Shown here: piece after piece, positions 26,337 through 35,321 of the stretch
Position numbering within the stretch: the stretch's first letter is position 1
How the letters are laid out: every line of letters begins with the position of its first letter
Assembly: GCA_946887075.1 (NCBI GenBank)
Contig: CAMPKA010000008.1
Location: 1-64,000 of the forward strand
DNA length: 64,000 nucleotides
Direction of reading: 5' to 3'
From: an uncultured Salinimicrobium sp.
GTDB taxonomy: Bacteria > Bacteroidota > Bacteroidia > Flavobacteriales > Flavobacteriaceae
The notes under the pieces: model-generated
What the model saw: only the letters and a program-made list of their open reading frames with translations
What the model was told of the DNA's origin: nothing
Database searches by the model: none
Made by a program: the position numbers and the translations under genes

Positions 26337-27060
26337 ATTTGGACTCGTCGGGAGAAATATTTCCTATTCCTTCTCCAGGGGATACTTTAGAAAGAAGTTT
26401 GAACAGGAGCAGGTAGATGCACGGTATGATAATTTTGATCTGGAAAACATCTCCTTGCTTCCAGGGGTTCTGGATCAACACCAGGACCTGGAAGGATTTA
26501 ATGTGACCATTCCCTACAAGGAAGCCATTCTTCCTTATCTTGATTCTCTACATCCTGATGCCGCTGAAATCGGTGCGGTCAACACCGTTAAGGTGCTGGA
26601 ATCCGGGAGGCTAAAAGGGTATAATACAGACCATCTGGGCTTTTCCGAGTCCATCCGTCCTTTGCTGCTTCCGGAACATAAAAAAGCACTTGTCCTTGGC
26701 ACCGGGGGTGCTTCCCGGGCAGTGGTTTATGCGTTATCCCAGCTCGGGATCTCAGCAGAACTGGTATCCCGAAATACCACAGGCACCCGCTCTTACGAGG
26801 ATCTCGACGAAGGGGTTCTTTCGGACCACCTGGTACTGGTCAACTGTACTCCTCTGGGCACCTTTCCAGAAGTACACCGGTTTCCGCCAATCCCCCTGCA
26901 GCATCTTGGGCCGAGACATCTGGTCTACGATCTGGTTTATAATCCGCCAGTGACACGATTGATGGAACTCGCAACGGCACAAGGTGCCCGGGTAAGCAAT
27001 GGACAGAAGATGCTGGAACTGCAAGCCGAAGCTGCCTGGAGGATCTGGAACAGGGGCTGA
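26329..27060 (+). CDS. aroE: Shikimate dehydrogenase
   Basis: A 243-residue NADP-dependent enzyme that reduces 3-dehydroshikimate. The substrate-binding SYSFSRGYF (near residue 12), the catalytic lysine in NVTIPYKE, the NTD site (AVNTVK, YNTDHLGF) and the dinucleotide loop LGTGGASRAV are all visible. It is slightly shorter than the E. coli enzyme. ATG 26329 overlaps the end of the second DUF368 gene by 8 bases; the frame further up to 26308 is inside that gene. Confidence 0.96.
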   Translation: MREFGLVGRNISYSFSRGYFRKKFEQEQVDARYDNFDLENISLLPGVLDQHQDLEGFNVTIPYKEAILPYLDSLHPDAAEIGAVNTVKVLESGRLKGYNTDHLGFSESIRPLLLPEHKKALVLGTGGASRAVVYALSQLGISAELVSRNTTGTRSYEDLDEGVLSDHLVLVNCTPLGTFPEVHRFPPIPLQHLGPRHLVYDLVYNPPVTRLMELATAQGARVSNGQKMLELQAEAAWRIWNRG

Positions 27061-27164
27061 ATCGCTACAGATCTCCCGCTACAAATCCCTGTAAAGCCTT
27101 GTTAGGTTGGGCGGGAGTTACTATCTTTCCCGCTACGAAGCGTAAGAACCCTAACATTGAGAAA

Positions 27165-29381
27165 ATGTCTGAGAAAGAGAAGCAACCCGGAAAGAATCTT
27201 CCCGCCGAACATGAGCATGACGGAGGGAAGTTGACAAATGAGGAGAGGGACGATCTTCGGCCAGCGGAGGATCTAGTGGAAAGGCCTGCTGAAGTGGAAG
27301 AGGATGAAGCCGACGGCATCGGAGATGCGATGCTGGACGAAGCACAGGCCGCCGAGATCAACAGACAGAAATCAGAAGAGGAGCAGAATTCCCCTGAAGC
27401 AGCCATAGAGGATAAGCCCCAGGAGCATCCGCAACCTGAAGGCGAAGCAAACGATATGGCAGAGGTGCAATCCGCATCTGCTGAGGATCCGATCCGATCC
27501 GAAGAGGAATCTTCAGCCTCTACAAATCAAGAAGGAGGGCAAGAGGAAGATAAAGAGGACGTGGAAGAGGCGTCCCCCACTCCCAGGAAAAACGCCCAGG
27601 AGGAATTGGATGATGCCGTGGCAGAGGACAGCGAGGATGAATCAGCCGGGGAACGCCATGGAATCCCCAAAAAGGACTACCATGCCATGACAAAGGAGGC
27701 TCTGGTCGATGAGCTGGAACGGCTGGTTAAAAACGAGAAGGTCCAGACCATAAAGGATCACGTGGAGGAGATCAGGGCGGAATTCAGTGCCAAATTCGAC
27801 GAAGAGGTAGAACAGAAGAAGGAGGATTTTTTAGCCGACGGTGGTAACATCATAGATTTCCACTACTCCACTCCACTGAAGAAGCGTTTCAATTCGGTTT
27901 ATTTCGACTACAAGGAAAAGCGTAACAGATACTATCAACAGCTCAAGCAGGACCTTAATCAGAATCTACAGAAACGTCTGGAGATCATCGAGGAACTCAA
28001 GAGCCTGATCGATGTTGAAGAAAACATCAACACCACCTATAAGCATTTCAAGGACCTGCAGGACAGGTGGCGTACCGCGGGGGCCATTCCCCGGGACAAG
28101 TACAACACCGTGTGGAACACCTACCACCACCATGTTGAGAATTTCTATGATTTTCTTCACCTGAACCGGGAATTCCGGGATCTCGATTTCAAGCACAACC
28201 TGGAACAAAAGCTCAAGATCATTACCAGGGCAGAGGAACTCACCCAGGAGCCGGATATCAACCGGGCCTTCAGAGAGCTCCAGATGCTTCACAAAATGTG
28301 GAAGGAAGACCTGGGCCCTGTGGAAAGAACTTACCGCGAGGACATCTGGCAGAAATTCAGTGAGGCGACCAAAAAAATACATGACCGGAGACAGGAGTAT
28401 TTCGAACAGCTTGAAAAGGATTTTGAGAAAAATCTTGAAAAAAAGAAAGCCATTATAGAAAAGCTCCGGGAGATCAGCCAGTCCCGCTATGACAACCACA
28501 GGACATGGCAGCAAAAGATCCGGGAGGTCGAGGCTTTAAGGGAGGAATTCTTTAAGGCCGGGAAAGTGCCACGTAGCCAGAGTGATCAGACCTGGAAGGA
28601 ATTCAAGGAAGCGGTAAGAACGTTCAACCGCAATAAGAATTCATTTTATAAGAACCAGAAAAAGGAACAGTACGAAAACCTGGAAAAGAAACTGGAACTG
28701 GTCAGGATCGCGGAGGAAAATAAGGATAGTGACGACTTCAGCGAGACGACCCCGCTGATGAAAAAGATCCAGAGTGACTGGAAAAAAATTGGCCATGTCC
28801 CCAGAAAGGATAGCGATAAGATCTGGAAGCGGTTCAAGGCAGCCTGTAATCATTATTTCGACCGAGTGCATTCCAGCCGGCGGGAAGAGAACCAGGAGGA
28901 GCTCCAGGCTTTTGAAAAGAAACGGGACCTTCTCGATAGACTCAGGACGCTGGAGATCACTAATGACCGGGAAAAGGACCTGGCCGCAATAAAAGATTTT
29001 CTGGAGCAATGGAAGCAAACAGGCCGCGTCCCCTATAACAAAAGGTATATCGAAGGAAAGTTCAACAAAGCGCTGGATCAGGCCTTTGATCAGCTGGACC
29101 TCGACAGGAAAGAAGCTGAAATGCTCAAGTATGAGAATAAGGTTCAGGCCCTGGAAGAGGAGGACGACACCCGAAAGATCCACAATGAACATTACTTTCT
29201 GACCAAGAAAATCGAAGAGACCACCTCAGAAATCCGTCAACTGGAAAACAATCTCCAGTTCTTTTCAAATGCCGATCAGGACAATCCACTGGTTCAGGAA
29301 GTTCACAGGAACATCCAGCAACATCGGGAACAGCTGAAGATCTGGAAAGAGAAACTTGAAAAAGTCAAATCCCTGTACTAA
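27165..29381 (+). CDS. DUF349-repeat coiled-coil protein
   Basis: A 738-residue soluble protein. The first ~170 residues are low-complexity and highly acidic (Glu/Asp/Ala), then come repeated DUF349 units of about 70-75 residues with the pattern W...G..PR....IW..F (for example WRTAGAIPRDKYNTVWNTY, WKKIGHVPRKDSDKIWKRF), and a C-terminal coiled coil (FLTKKIEETTSEIRQLENN). DUF349 proteins are conserved in Bacteroidota with no agreed function. ATG 27165 is taken rather than TTG 27099. A hairpin (AATCCCTG/CAGGGATT, 29368-29394) straddles the stop codon. Confidence 0.9.
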   Translation: MSEKEKQPGKNLPAEHEHDGGKLTNEERDDLRPAEDLVERPAEVEEDEADGIGDAMLDEAQAAEINRQKSEEEQNSPEAAIEDKPQEHPQPEGEANDMAEVQSASAEDPIRSEEESSASTNQEGGQEEDKEDVEEASPTPRKNAQEELDDAVAEDSEDESAGERHGIPKKDYHAMTKEALVDELERLVKNEKVQTIKDHVEEIRAEFSAKFDEEVEQKKEDFLADGGNIIDFHYSTPLKKRFNSVYFDYKEKRNRYYQQLKQDLNQNLQKRLEIIEELKSLIDVEENINTTYKHFKDLQDRWRTAGAIPRDKYNTVWNTYHHHVENFYDFLHLNREFRDLDFKHNLEQKLKIITRAEELTQEPDINRAFRELQMLHKMWKEDLGPVERTYREDIWQKFSEATKKIHDRRQEYFEQLEKDFEKNLEKKKAIIEKLREISQSRYDNHRTWQQKIREVEALREEFFKAGKVPRSQSDQTWKEFKEAVRTFNRNKNSFYKNQKKEQYENLEKKLELVRIAEENKDSDDFSETTPLMKKIQSDWKKIGHVPRKDSDKIWKRFKAACNHYFDRVHSSRREENQEELQAFEKKRDLLDRLRTLEITNDREKDLAAIKDFLEQWKQTGRVPYNKRYIEGKFNKALDQAFDQLDLDRKEAEMLKYENKVQALEEEDDTRKIHNEHYFLTKKIEETTSEIRQLENNLQFFSNADQDNPLVQEVHRNIQQHREQLKIWKEKLEKVKSLY

Positions 29382-29563
29382 TCCTTCAGGGATTGATCAT
29401 CTCCGGACATTGGCGGTGCGTCAAATTGTTGGGTCTGGAGGTACGATGTCCCCGCGTCATTATGATCTGTTCCTGTCTGCAGTTTGACATTCTGGTTCAT
29501 TTATAGGCTGGTAGATTTAATCGTAGGACTACTTTTATTTCCAGGTGATAATAATGGAAGGAC

Positions 29564-30148
29564 ATGAATCAACAGGAGATCGATAACTTAACTCCCGAAG
29601 AGATAGGAAGAAGGTTTCCCATCATCCTAACAAAGCCGGATTCAAACTGGACACAGTTGTTTGAAAAGGAAAAAGATACTTTATCAACACTACTGGGCAG
29701 GTATGCTAAAAAAATTGAACATATAGGAAGTACCGCAATTCCAAATATTTTCGCCAAACCTACTATTGACATTTTATTGGAAATACCTGAGGATAAAACA
29801 GCAAAGGATGAAATCATACAAAAAATGAAAGCCCGGAAGTACTACTATATCCTCAGAACGGATCGAGAACCTCCTTATCTTATGTTTATCAAGGGAATTT
29901 CAAGTGAAGGAATAACAGGTCAAACCTATCATATCCATATGGCTGAAAAGGGTCATCCGATCTGGGACAAAATTTATTTCCGTGATTATCTGATCGAAAA
30001 GCCTGAATTAGCGCGCCAATATGAAAATCTGAAAAAAGACCTTGCCGCCAAATACAGGCATAATAGAGATCAGTATACAGAAGGGAAAACAGACTTTGTG
30101 ATGCAGGTGACTAAAGAAGCAAAAGAAAAATACCTGACAAGTTCCTAG
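29564..30148 (+). CDS. GrpB-family (UPF0157) nucleotidyltransferase-like protein
   Basis: A 194-residue protein. The C-terminal 165 residues match GrpB/UPF0157: W...F..EK..L, then IEHIGSTAIPNIFAKPTIDILLEI (strands with the Gly-Ser and Asp-x-Asp-like pair of a nucleotidyltransferase fold) and YHIHM with FRDYL. The biochemical role is not settled. Base composition is visibly richer in A and T than the genes on either side, suggesting later arrival; GrpB genes are commonly scattered among genomes. Confidence 0.88.
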   Translation: MNQQEIDNLTPEEIGRRFPIILTKPDSNWTQLFEKEKDTLSTLLGRYAKKIEHIGSTAIPNIFAKPTIDILLEIPEDKTAKDEIIQKMKARKYYYILRTDREPPYLMFIKGISSEGITGQTYHIHMAEKGHPIWDKIYFRDYLIEKPELARQYENLKKDLAAKYRHNRDQYTEGKTDFVMQVTKEAKEKYLTSS

Positions 30149-30173
30149 AGGCCCGTCGATCAGTATGATCTTT

Positions 30174-30223
30174 GGGTGATCGTAATCCCCGAATACCGGA
30201 GTTTCGGGTGAATTTGATCACCC
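30174..30223. repeat. Nested inverted repeats between the GrpB-family gene and mazG
   Basis: An outer pair GGGTGATC (30174-30181) with GATCACCC (30216-30223) encloses CCCGAA with TTCGGG. A short alternative hairpin GGGTGA-ATTTGA-TCACCC also forms at 30206-30223. It starts three bases after the mazG 3' end on the minus strand. No T-run follows, so it is not a classical terminator. Confidence 0.6.
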
Positions 30224-30225
30224 CG

Positions 30226-30999
30226 TTAAAGCCTTTTAGCCTTCTCCCAAATTTCATTCATCTCCGATAAGGACATGTCCTTCAGGTTCCGTTTCTGCTT
30301 TGATGCCTGCTCTTCAAGATATTGAAATCTCCTGATGAATTTCTTGTTCGTTCGTTCCAGGGCATCTTCAGGATTAACATCCAGGAACCTGGCATAGTTT
30401 ACCATGCTGAAGAAGACATCTCCAAACTCCTCCTCTATTTTTTCAAGGTTATTTTCATCGATCTCCTGCTGGAGTTCCCCAAGTTCTTCCTGTAATTTCT
30501 CGAAAACCTGCCGCGGTTCCTCCCAGTCGAACCCCACTCCTGCCACCTTATCCTGAATTCTGCTGGCCTTGACCAGGGCAGGAAGGGAGACAGGCACCCC
30601 TTCAAGCACACTCTTTTTTCCTTCCCTGAGTTTGAGTTGTTCCCAGTTCCGCTTCACCTCCTCCTCATCCTTCACATCGATATCACCATAGATGTGGGGA
30701 TGCCGGCTGACCAGCTTTTCACAGATCCCGTTGATCACATCGGCAATATCGAAATCCTTAGTTTCACTCCCAATCTTCGCGTAGAACACAATGTGGAGAA
30801 GCAGATCGCCCAGTTCTTTTCGGATTTCAGGGAGATCCTTGTCCAAAATAGCATCGGCAAGTTCATAAGTTTCCTCTATGGTAAGGTGACGTAGGGATTC
30901 AAAAGTCTGTTTCCGGTCCCAGGGACATTGTTCCCGAAGTTCCTCCATAATGGTCAGGAGCCTGTCAAAGGCCTTGAGTTGTTCTTCTCTGGAATTCAT
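30226..30999 (-). CDS. mazG: Nucleoside triphosphate pyrophosphohydrolase MazG
   Basis: A 257-residue all-helical NTP pyrophosphatase, of full two-domain MazG length. The start (LDRLLTIMEELREQCPWDRKQTFESL in part) and the metal helices EETYELADAI and ELGDLLLHIVFYAK are in domain 1; domain 2 repeats with EELGELQQEI and EEFGDVFFSMVNYARF. It hydrolyses non-canonical or all NTPs to NMP and pyrophosphate. It is the last gene in ruvX-def-DUF5606-mazG (minus). Confidence 0.97.
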   Translation of the reverse strand: MNSREEQLKAFDRLLTIMEELREQCPWDRKQTFESLRHLTIEETYELADAILDKDLPEIRKELGDLLLHIVFYAKIGSETKDFDIADVINGICEKLVSRHPHIYGDIDVKDEEEVKRNWEQLKLREGKKSVLEGVPVSLPALVKASRIQDKVAGVGFDWEEPRQVFEKLQEELGELQQEIDENNLEKIEEEFGDVFFSMVNYARFLDVNPEDALERTNKKFIRRFQYLEEQASKQKRNLKDMSLSEMNEIWEKAKRL

Positions 31000-31069
31000 G
31001 TATGTATGCTAAGTGGTTCCAAAATCCGAGAAGGGTGGTCAGCATCCTCTGTTTTGGCCGTTGTCTCTG

Positions 31070-31513
31070 CTATTCTTCCTCTCCGCCGTCCTTTTCAGGA
31101 GTTGATTCCTTGGATTCTTCTTCCGGGGCGCTGAAATCGGTAACTCCTTTGCTCACGAGGAGGTTGTACCACTGAATGATCTTTTTGATATCACTGGCAT
31201 ATACCCGGTCCTCGTCATATTGGGGAAGAACTTCTCTGAAGTACTGCTCCAGTTTATCTCTGGATTCCTTGTGGCTGATTGCCTCCTTCCCGTCTTCCTT
31301 CTCCTGGATTTTCTGGAACACTTCCCGTAGTGGGATTTCTTCACTATAGGTGTAGATTGCGATTTCGCTAAGGAGGCTCACATTATGCCTAAGGTTGACG
31401 GTGGTTTTTTTTCCGTCCAGCATAGACTCTGCAATAAATCCCCCTCGCGTCTGTGCCTTCAGTTCATACAATCCGGGCTTCCCGGAGATAGACATCACTT
31501 TATCTAACTTCAT
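31070..31513 (-). CDS. DUF5606 protein
   Basis: A 147-residue protein typical of the Bacteroidota: it opens MKLDKVMSISGKPGLYEL and carries an HNVSLLSEIAIYT block, then a helix-rich domain (DKLEQYFREVLP, SDIKKIIQWYNLLV) and an acidic, Ser/Glu-rich tail (about residues 128-147). It corresponds to DUF5606, whose function is not known. It sits between def and mazG on the minus strand with short gaps, and the def neighbourhood is conserved in this phylum as far as I recall. Confidence 0.88.
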   Translation of the reverse strand: MKLDKVMSISGKPGLYELKAQTRGGFIAESMLDGKKTTVNLRHNVSLLSEIAIYTYSEEIPLREVFQKIQEKEDGKEAISHKESRDKLEQYFREVLPQYDEDRVYASDIKKIIQWYNLLVSKGVTDFSAPEEESKESTPEKDGGEEE

Positions 31514-31567
31514 CTATTTTGACTTTAGGGGGCAAATATCAGATGTGAACCCCACAATTCAAATTAA

Positions 31568-32158
31568 TTAACGGCCTTTTTTGAGCTCCGGAAAGCGCAT
31601 TCTGTAATCGACCTGTATTTTTCCTTTGGAAATACTGTTCAGCTTGCTTTTGATCAGCCGCTTTTTCAGGCTGCTCAGTTTATCGGTGAACAGGATCCCC
31701 TCTATGTGATCATATTCATGTTGGATGACCCTTGCTGCCAGTCCTGAATAGGATTCCTGATGACGATTGAACTGTTCGTCGAAATACTCGATCCTGATCT
31801 CCGGCTTTCGAAAGACATCCTCCCGGATATCCGGAATACTCAGACAGCCTTCTCCGAAAGCCCATTCATCTCCGGATTCCTCAATGATCCTTGGGTTGAT
31901 AAATACCTTTTTAAAAGCAGAAAGCTCTTTCCTCTCCTCCTCTGACAGGTCCTCGTCATCAGCAAAGGGGGCCGTGTCGATAACAAAAAGTCGGATCGGA
32001 AGACCGATCTGCGGGGCAGCCAGTCCTACTCCATAGGCCCCGTACATCGTTTCCCACATATTTTCGATCAATTCCTGGAGATCCGGGTAATCCTCCGGAA
32101 TCTCCCTGGCCTTCTTTCTCAGGATAGGATCGCCATATGCCACTATCGGTAAAATCAT
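31568..32158 (-). CDS. def: Peptide deformylase
   Basis: A 196-residue metal enzyme that removes the N-formyl group from new proteins. All three family motifs are seen: GVGLAAPQIG (about residues 42-51), EGCLSIP with the metal Cys, and QHEYDHIEG with the two metal His and the catalytic Glu. The sequence start MILPIVAYGDPILRKKA is standard. It lies 23 bases after ruvX in the same direction and is followed by the DUF5606 gene. Confidence 0.97.
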   Translation of the reverse strand: MILPIVAYGDPILRKKAREIPEDYPDLQELIENMWETMYGAYGVGLAAPQIGLPIRLFVIDTAPFADDEDLSEEERKELSAFKKVFINPRIIEESGDEWAFGEGCLSIPDIREDVFRKPEIRIEYFDEQFNRHQESYSGLAARVIQHEYDHIEGILFTDKLSSLKKRLIKSKLNSISKGKIQVDYRMRFPELKKGR

Positions 32159-32181
32159 AATCTATTCTTTTTATTCCAAAA

Positions 32182-32610
32182 TCAGCGTGTTCCCTCTGAT
32201 GTTTTCTTCTGGAGATAGCTCTGCAGAATTATCGTGGCACTGATCTGATCCACCAGGGCCTTGTTCTTGCGCTTCTTTTTACCCAGGCCACTATCTATCA
32301 TGGTCTGAAAGGCCATTTTGGAGGTGAAGCGTTCGTCCACTCTTTTGACCACCATTCCGGGGAAAAGCTGGGAAAAGCGTTCCAGAAACTTCAGGATGTA
32401 CTCCTCATTTTCAGAAGGAGCGTTGTCCCGCTGCACGGGCAGCCCTACCAGAACGAGTTCCACATTTTCATTATTAAAATAATCCTTTAGAAAATCCAGA
32501 AGGGTATCAGTAGAAACTGTGGTCAGTCCGGAGGCGATGAGCTGCAACTCATCGGTCACCGCAATTCCTGTGCGTTTAGTTCCAAAATCCAGTGCCAGTA
32601 TTCTTCCCAT
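32182..32610 (-). CDS. ruvX: Putative pre-16S rRNA nuclease / RuvX (YqgF)
   Basis: A 142-residue RNase H-fold protein with the opening metal strand ALDFGTKRTGIAVTD, the GLPVQRDN block and the C-terminal DQISATIILQSYL helix with its catalytic Asp. YqgF-type proteins process the 5' end of pre-16S rRNA in E. coli and were also named Holliday-junction resolvases. It heads the ruvX-def-DUF5606-mazG unit; the promoter box lies so close that the leader would be only a few bases. Confidence 0.93.
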   Translation of the reverse strand: MGRILALDFGTKRTGIAVTDELQLIASGLTTVSTDTLLDFLKDYFNNENVELVLVGLPVQRDNAPSENEEYILKFLERFSQLFPGMVVKRVDERFTSKMAFQTMIDSGLGKKKRKNKALVDQISATIILQSYLQKKTSEGTR

Positions 32611-32618
32611 AATCCGTG

Positions 32619-32650
32619 CAAAGGTAAGGTTTAAATCAGAAGCAGTCCAA
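32619..32650 (-). promoter_or_regulatory. Promoter of ruvX-def-mazG, close to leaderless
   Basis: On the minus strand TTG (32650-32648), 21 bases, TACCTTTG (32626-32619). The ruvX start codon follows only 8 bases after the box, so the 5' leader is probably just a few bases. Confidence 0.6.
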
Positions 32651-32668
32651 TAATTGGCCTGAAGCCAT

Positions 32669-32676
32669 TATCTTTG
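32669..32676 (+). promoter_or_regulatory. -7 box of dapD
   Basis: TATCTTTG, a perfect TAnnTTTG box 16 bases before the dapD ATG. It is divergent from the ruvX promoter, the two sharing about 50 bases. Confidence 0.5.
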
Positions 32677-32692
32677 GCCAAAATTGAAAAGC

Positions 32693-33508
32693 ATGAACAA
32701 TCTCGAATCTATCGTGAACCAGGCCTGGGATAACAGGGAATTACTTCATAAAAAAGAGGTGACCGAAGCCATACAACAGATCATTGACCAGCTCGACAGC
32801 GGAGAGCTGCGAGTTGCCGAACCCGGAACAGAGGGTTGGAAGGTCAATGAGTGGGTCAAAAAGGCCGTGGTGCTCTACTTTCCGATCAGGAAAATGGAGA
32901 CCCTGGAGGCTGGAATTTTCGAATATCACGATAAGATGCCTTTAAAAAGAAACTACAAAGAGCGCGGTATCCGGGTCGTGCCCAACGCGGTTGCCCGACA
33001 TGGTGCCTACATCTCCTCAGGAGTAATCCTGATGCCGAGCTATGTGAACATCGGAGCTTATGTCGACGAGGGAACCATGGTAGATACCTGGGCAACTGTT
33101 GGAAGCTGCGCCCAAATCGGAAAGAACGTTCATCTCAGTGGAGGTGTTGGAATCGGAGGGGTTCTCGAACCCTTACAGGCTGCCCCTGTGATCATAGAGG
33201 ACAATGCCTTCCTCGGGTCCCGCAGTATTGTAGTGGAAGGGGTCAAGGTAGAACGGGAGGCCGTGCTGGGCGCCAATGTCGTCCTGACTGCTTCGACAAA
33301 GATCATCGATGTTACGGGAGCGGAACCCGTTGAAATGAAAGGGATCGTCCCGGCGCGTTCCGTGGTGATCCCGGGCAGCTATACCAAGCAGTTTCCCGCG
33401 GGGGAATATCAGGTTCCTTGCGCGCTGATTATCGGAAAACGCAAGGACAGCACCAATAAAAAGACCTCACTCAATGAAGCCCTGAGGGAATATAACGTGG
33501 CGGTGTGA
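32693..33508 (+). CDS. dapD: Tetrahydrodipicolinate N-succinyltransferase
   Basis: A 271-residue left-handed beta-helix transferase of the lysine and meso-diaminopimelate pathway. The N-terminal domain (INQAWDNRELLHKKE-like start) is followed by hexapeptide repeats (IGAYVDEGTMVDTWATVGSCAQIG, GGVLEPLQAAPVIIEDNAFLG, both cut here) and the end GKRKDSTNKKTSLNEALREY. With lysA also in the window, it points to the succinylase route. ATG 32693 is preferred to TTG 32684. Confidence 0.96.
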   Translation: MNNLESIVNQAWDNRELLHKKEVTEAIQQIIDQLDSGELRVAEPGTEGWKVNEWVKKAVVLYFPIRKMETLEAGIFEYHDKMPLKRNYKERGIRVVPNAVARHGAYISSGVILMPSYVNIGAYVDEGTMVDTWATVGSCAQIGKNVHLSGGVGIGGVLEPLQAAPVIIEDNAFLGSRSIVVEGVKVEREAVLGANVVLTASTKIIDVTGAEPVEMKGIVPARSVVIPGSYTKQFPAGEYQVPCALIIGKRKDSTNKKTSLNEALREYNVAV

Positions 33509-33554
33509 TCCGTAGCGGATCCTCTCTTTTGCCGGAGAACATCAATGAATTCAG

Positions 33555-34643
33555 ATGAAGATCCTTGTGATTCAGCAGAAAATGATTGGGGACGTCCTTA
33601 CGTCCACCATTCTCTTTGAGGCACTGCGGCAAAAATACCCGAAGGCGGAGCTGCATTACCTGATCTACAGGCACACTTTTCCAGTGGTCCAGGGAAACCC
33701 GAATATCGATAAAAGCATTTTATTCGAGGATCGGGATAATCGACTCCCCCGGTTTCTCGGGATCCTGAACAGGATCAGGCAGGAGGGTTACGATCTGGTG
33801 ATCGACGTATACGCCAAAATAGGAAGTTCGATCATAACGGCATGGTCGGGTGCACCACAACGCGTTTCCTTCAGGAAATGGTATACCGCCCCGGCCTACA
33901 CCACCGCTCTGCGTCCCAAAAAACATCCTGAAACCAAGGCCGGCCTGGCAGTGGAAAACCGATTGCTGCTTTTGTCCCCTCTCGGAGATACCCATTCCCC
34001 TGGTATCAAACCCCGCATTTGGCTGAACCCCGAAGAGGTTGCAGAAGCCAGGCAGCGACTCGCGGATGTCGGCGTAGACCCGCAGCAGCCTCTTGTGATG
34101 TGTAGCATCCTGGGGAGCTCCCAACAGAAGACTTATCCGCTTCCCTATATGGCACAGATCCTGGATCGAATGCACCAGAAAACGGGGACACGTCTGCTTT
34201 TCAACTATATCCCTTCCCAGAAAGATCTCGCCAGATCACTGCTGGATCAGTGCCGGAAAGAAACACAAAGCGCAACCTATTTCGAGATATTCGGGAAGAG
34301 CCTGAGGGAATTTATGGCCCTGACCTCCTGCTGTGATGCCCTCATCGGAAACGAAGGCGGGGCTGTCAATATGGCCAAAGCACTTAATGTCCCCACCTTT
34401 TCCATTTTTTCCCCACAGATCAGGAAGCAGAACTGGAGTATTTTTGAAGACGGCAAACAGAACCTGTCGGTTCACCTGGAGGACTATAAACCTGAGCTTT
34501 TTCAAGGTGTTTCAAAGGGGGAGCTGCGAAAAAAATCCGCTTCCCTCTATGAACTGCTTAGGCCAAATCTTATCTTAGCAGAACTTGACCGTTTCCTGGA
34601 ACTCAATATCAGGAAGCAAAAAACAGACAAGGAACAGACATGA
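33555..34643 (+). CDS. Glycosyltransferase family 9 (heptosyltransferase-like)
   Basis: A 362-residue GT9 protein with no signal peptide. The start KILVIQQKMIGDVLTSTILFEALR, the D..Y...GS segment and the C-terminal sugar-nucleotide site (LIGNEGGAVNMAKALNVPTFSIFSP) are those of heptosyltransferases, which add sugars to the inner LPS core. The donor in this organism may be a different sugar. It opens a seven-gene envelope cluster and its stop overlaps the next start by 4 bases. Confidence 0.9.
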   Translation: MKILVIQQKMIGDVLTSTILFEALRQKYPKAELHYLIYRHTFPVVQGNPNIDKSILFEDRDNRLPRFLGILNRIRQEGYDLVIDVYAKIGSSIITAWSGAPQRVSFRKWYTAPAYTTALRPKKHPETKAGLAVENRLLLLSPLGDTHSPGIKPRIWLNPEEVAEARQRLADVGVDPQQPLVMCSILGSSQQKTYPLPYMAQILDRMHQKTGTRLLFNYIPSQKDLARSLLDQCRKETQSATYFEIFGKSLREFMALTSCCDALIGNEGGAVNMAKALNVPTFSIFSPQIRKQNWSIFEDGKQNLSVHLEDYKPELFQGVSKGELRKKSASLYELLRPNLILAELDRFLELNIRKQKTDKEQT

Positions 34644-35320
34644 AGATTATCATTTTAGCCGCCGGAATCGGATCAAGACTCGGAAATCCCTTCCCGAAAC
34701 CCCTTACTCCCCTTAAAAACGGGCAGAGTATCATGGAAAGGCAGATCGAGAACCTCTGTTCCCATTTCTCAGAACACGACATTTCCGTGGTGGTCGGCTT
34801 TAAAAAGGACCTGATCATGGAACGGTTTCCCGATCTGACCTATGTCTATAACCAATTCTTCGACTCCACCAATACCTCCAAAAGCCTGCTGAAAGCCCTG
34901 AAGAAGTACCCAGGGGAAGATGTGCTGTGGCTTAACGGGGATGTCATTTTTGACCCCGAACTGCTCCGGGCCCTGCAGCCGGAAATCCAGGCCGGAAATT
35001 CCTTTGTGGCGGTCAATACCTCGCGGGTGGCCGAAGAAGAAGTGAAATATACCCTTAAAGATGGTTTCGTCGACCAGCTGTCCAAACAGGTAAAGGAGGG
35101 CCTGGGAGAGGCGGTAGGGATCAATTTCGTCGCCGCCGGAGATCTGCCAATCCTGATCCAGAACCTGGAAAACTGCAGGGACAACGACTACTTTGAAAAA
35201 GGGTTGGAAACAGCCATTGAGAATGAAGGACTGCAAATAAAGGCGATGGATATTTCTCAATATCGCTGTATGGAGGTGGATTTCGAAGAAGACCTGGCAG
35301 CCGCAAACAACCTGTTCTGA
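34640..35320 (+). CDS. LicC-like nucleotidyltransferase
   Basis: A 226-residue GT-A fold nucleotidyltransferase. The start IIILAAGIGSRLGNPFPKPLTPL is the nucleotide loop with its Lys, and NQFFDSTNTSKSLL plus LWLNGDVIFD give the metal Asp. The STNTSKS block is close to what I know of LicC-type phosphocholine cytidylyltransferases and sugar-alcohol phosphate cytidylyltransferases, so a CDP-activated product is plausible. It sits between a GT9 gene and a CDP-glycerol glycerophosphotransferase-like gene (2-base gap). Confidence 0.85.
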   Translation: MKIIILAAGIGSRLGNPFPKPLTPLKNGQSIMERQIENLCSHFSEHDISVVVGFKKDLIMERFPDLTYVYNQFFDSTNTSKSLLKALKKYPGEDVLWLNGDVIFDPELLRALQPEIQAGNSFVAVNTSRVAEEEVKYTLKDGFVDQLSKQVKEGLGEAVGINFVAAGDLPILIQNLENCRDNDYFEKGLETAIENEGLQIKAMDISQYRCMEVDFEEDLAAANNLF

Positions 35321-35321
35321 T

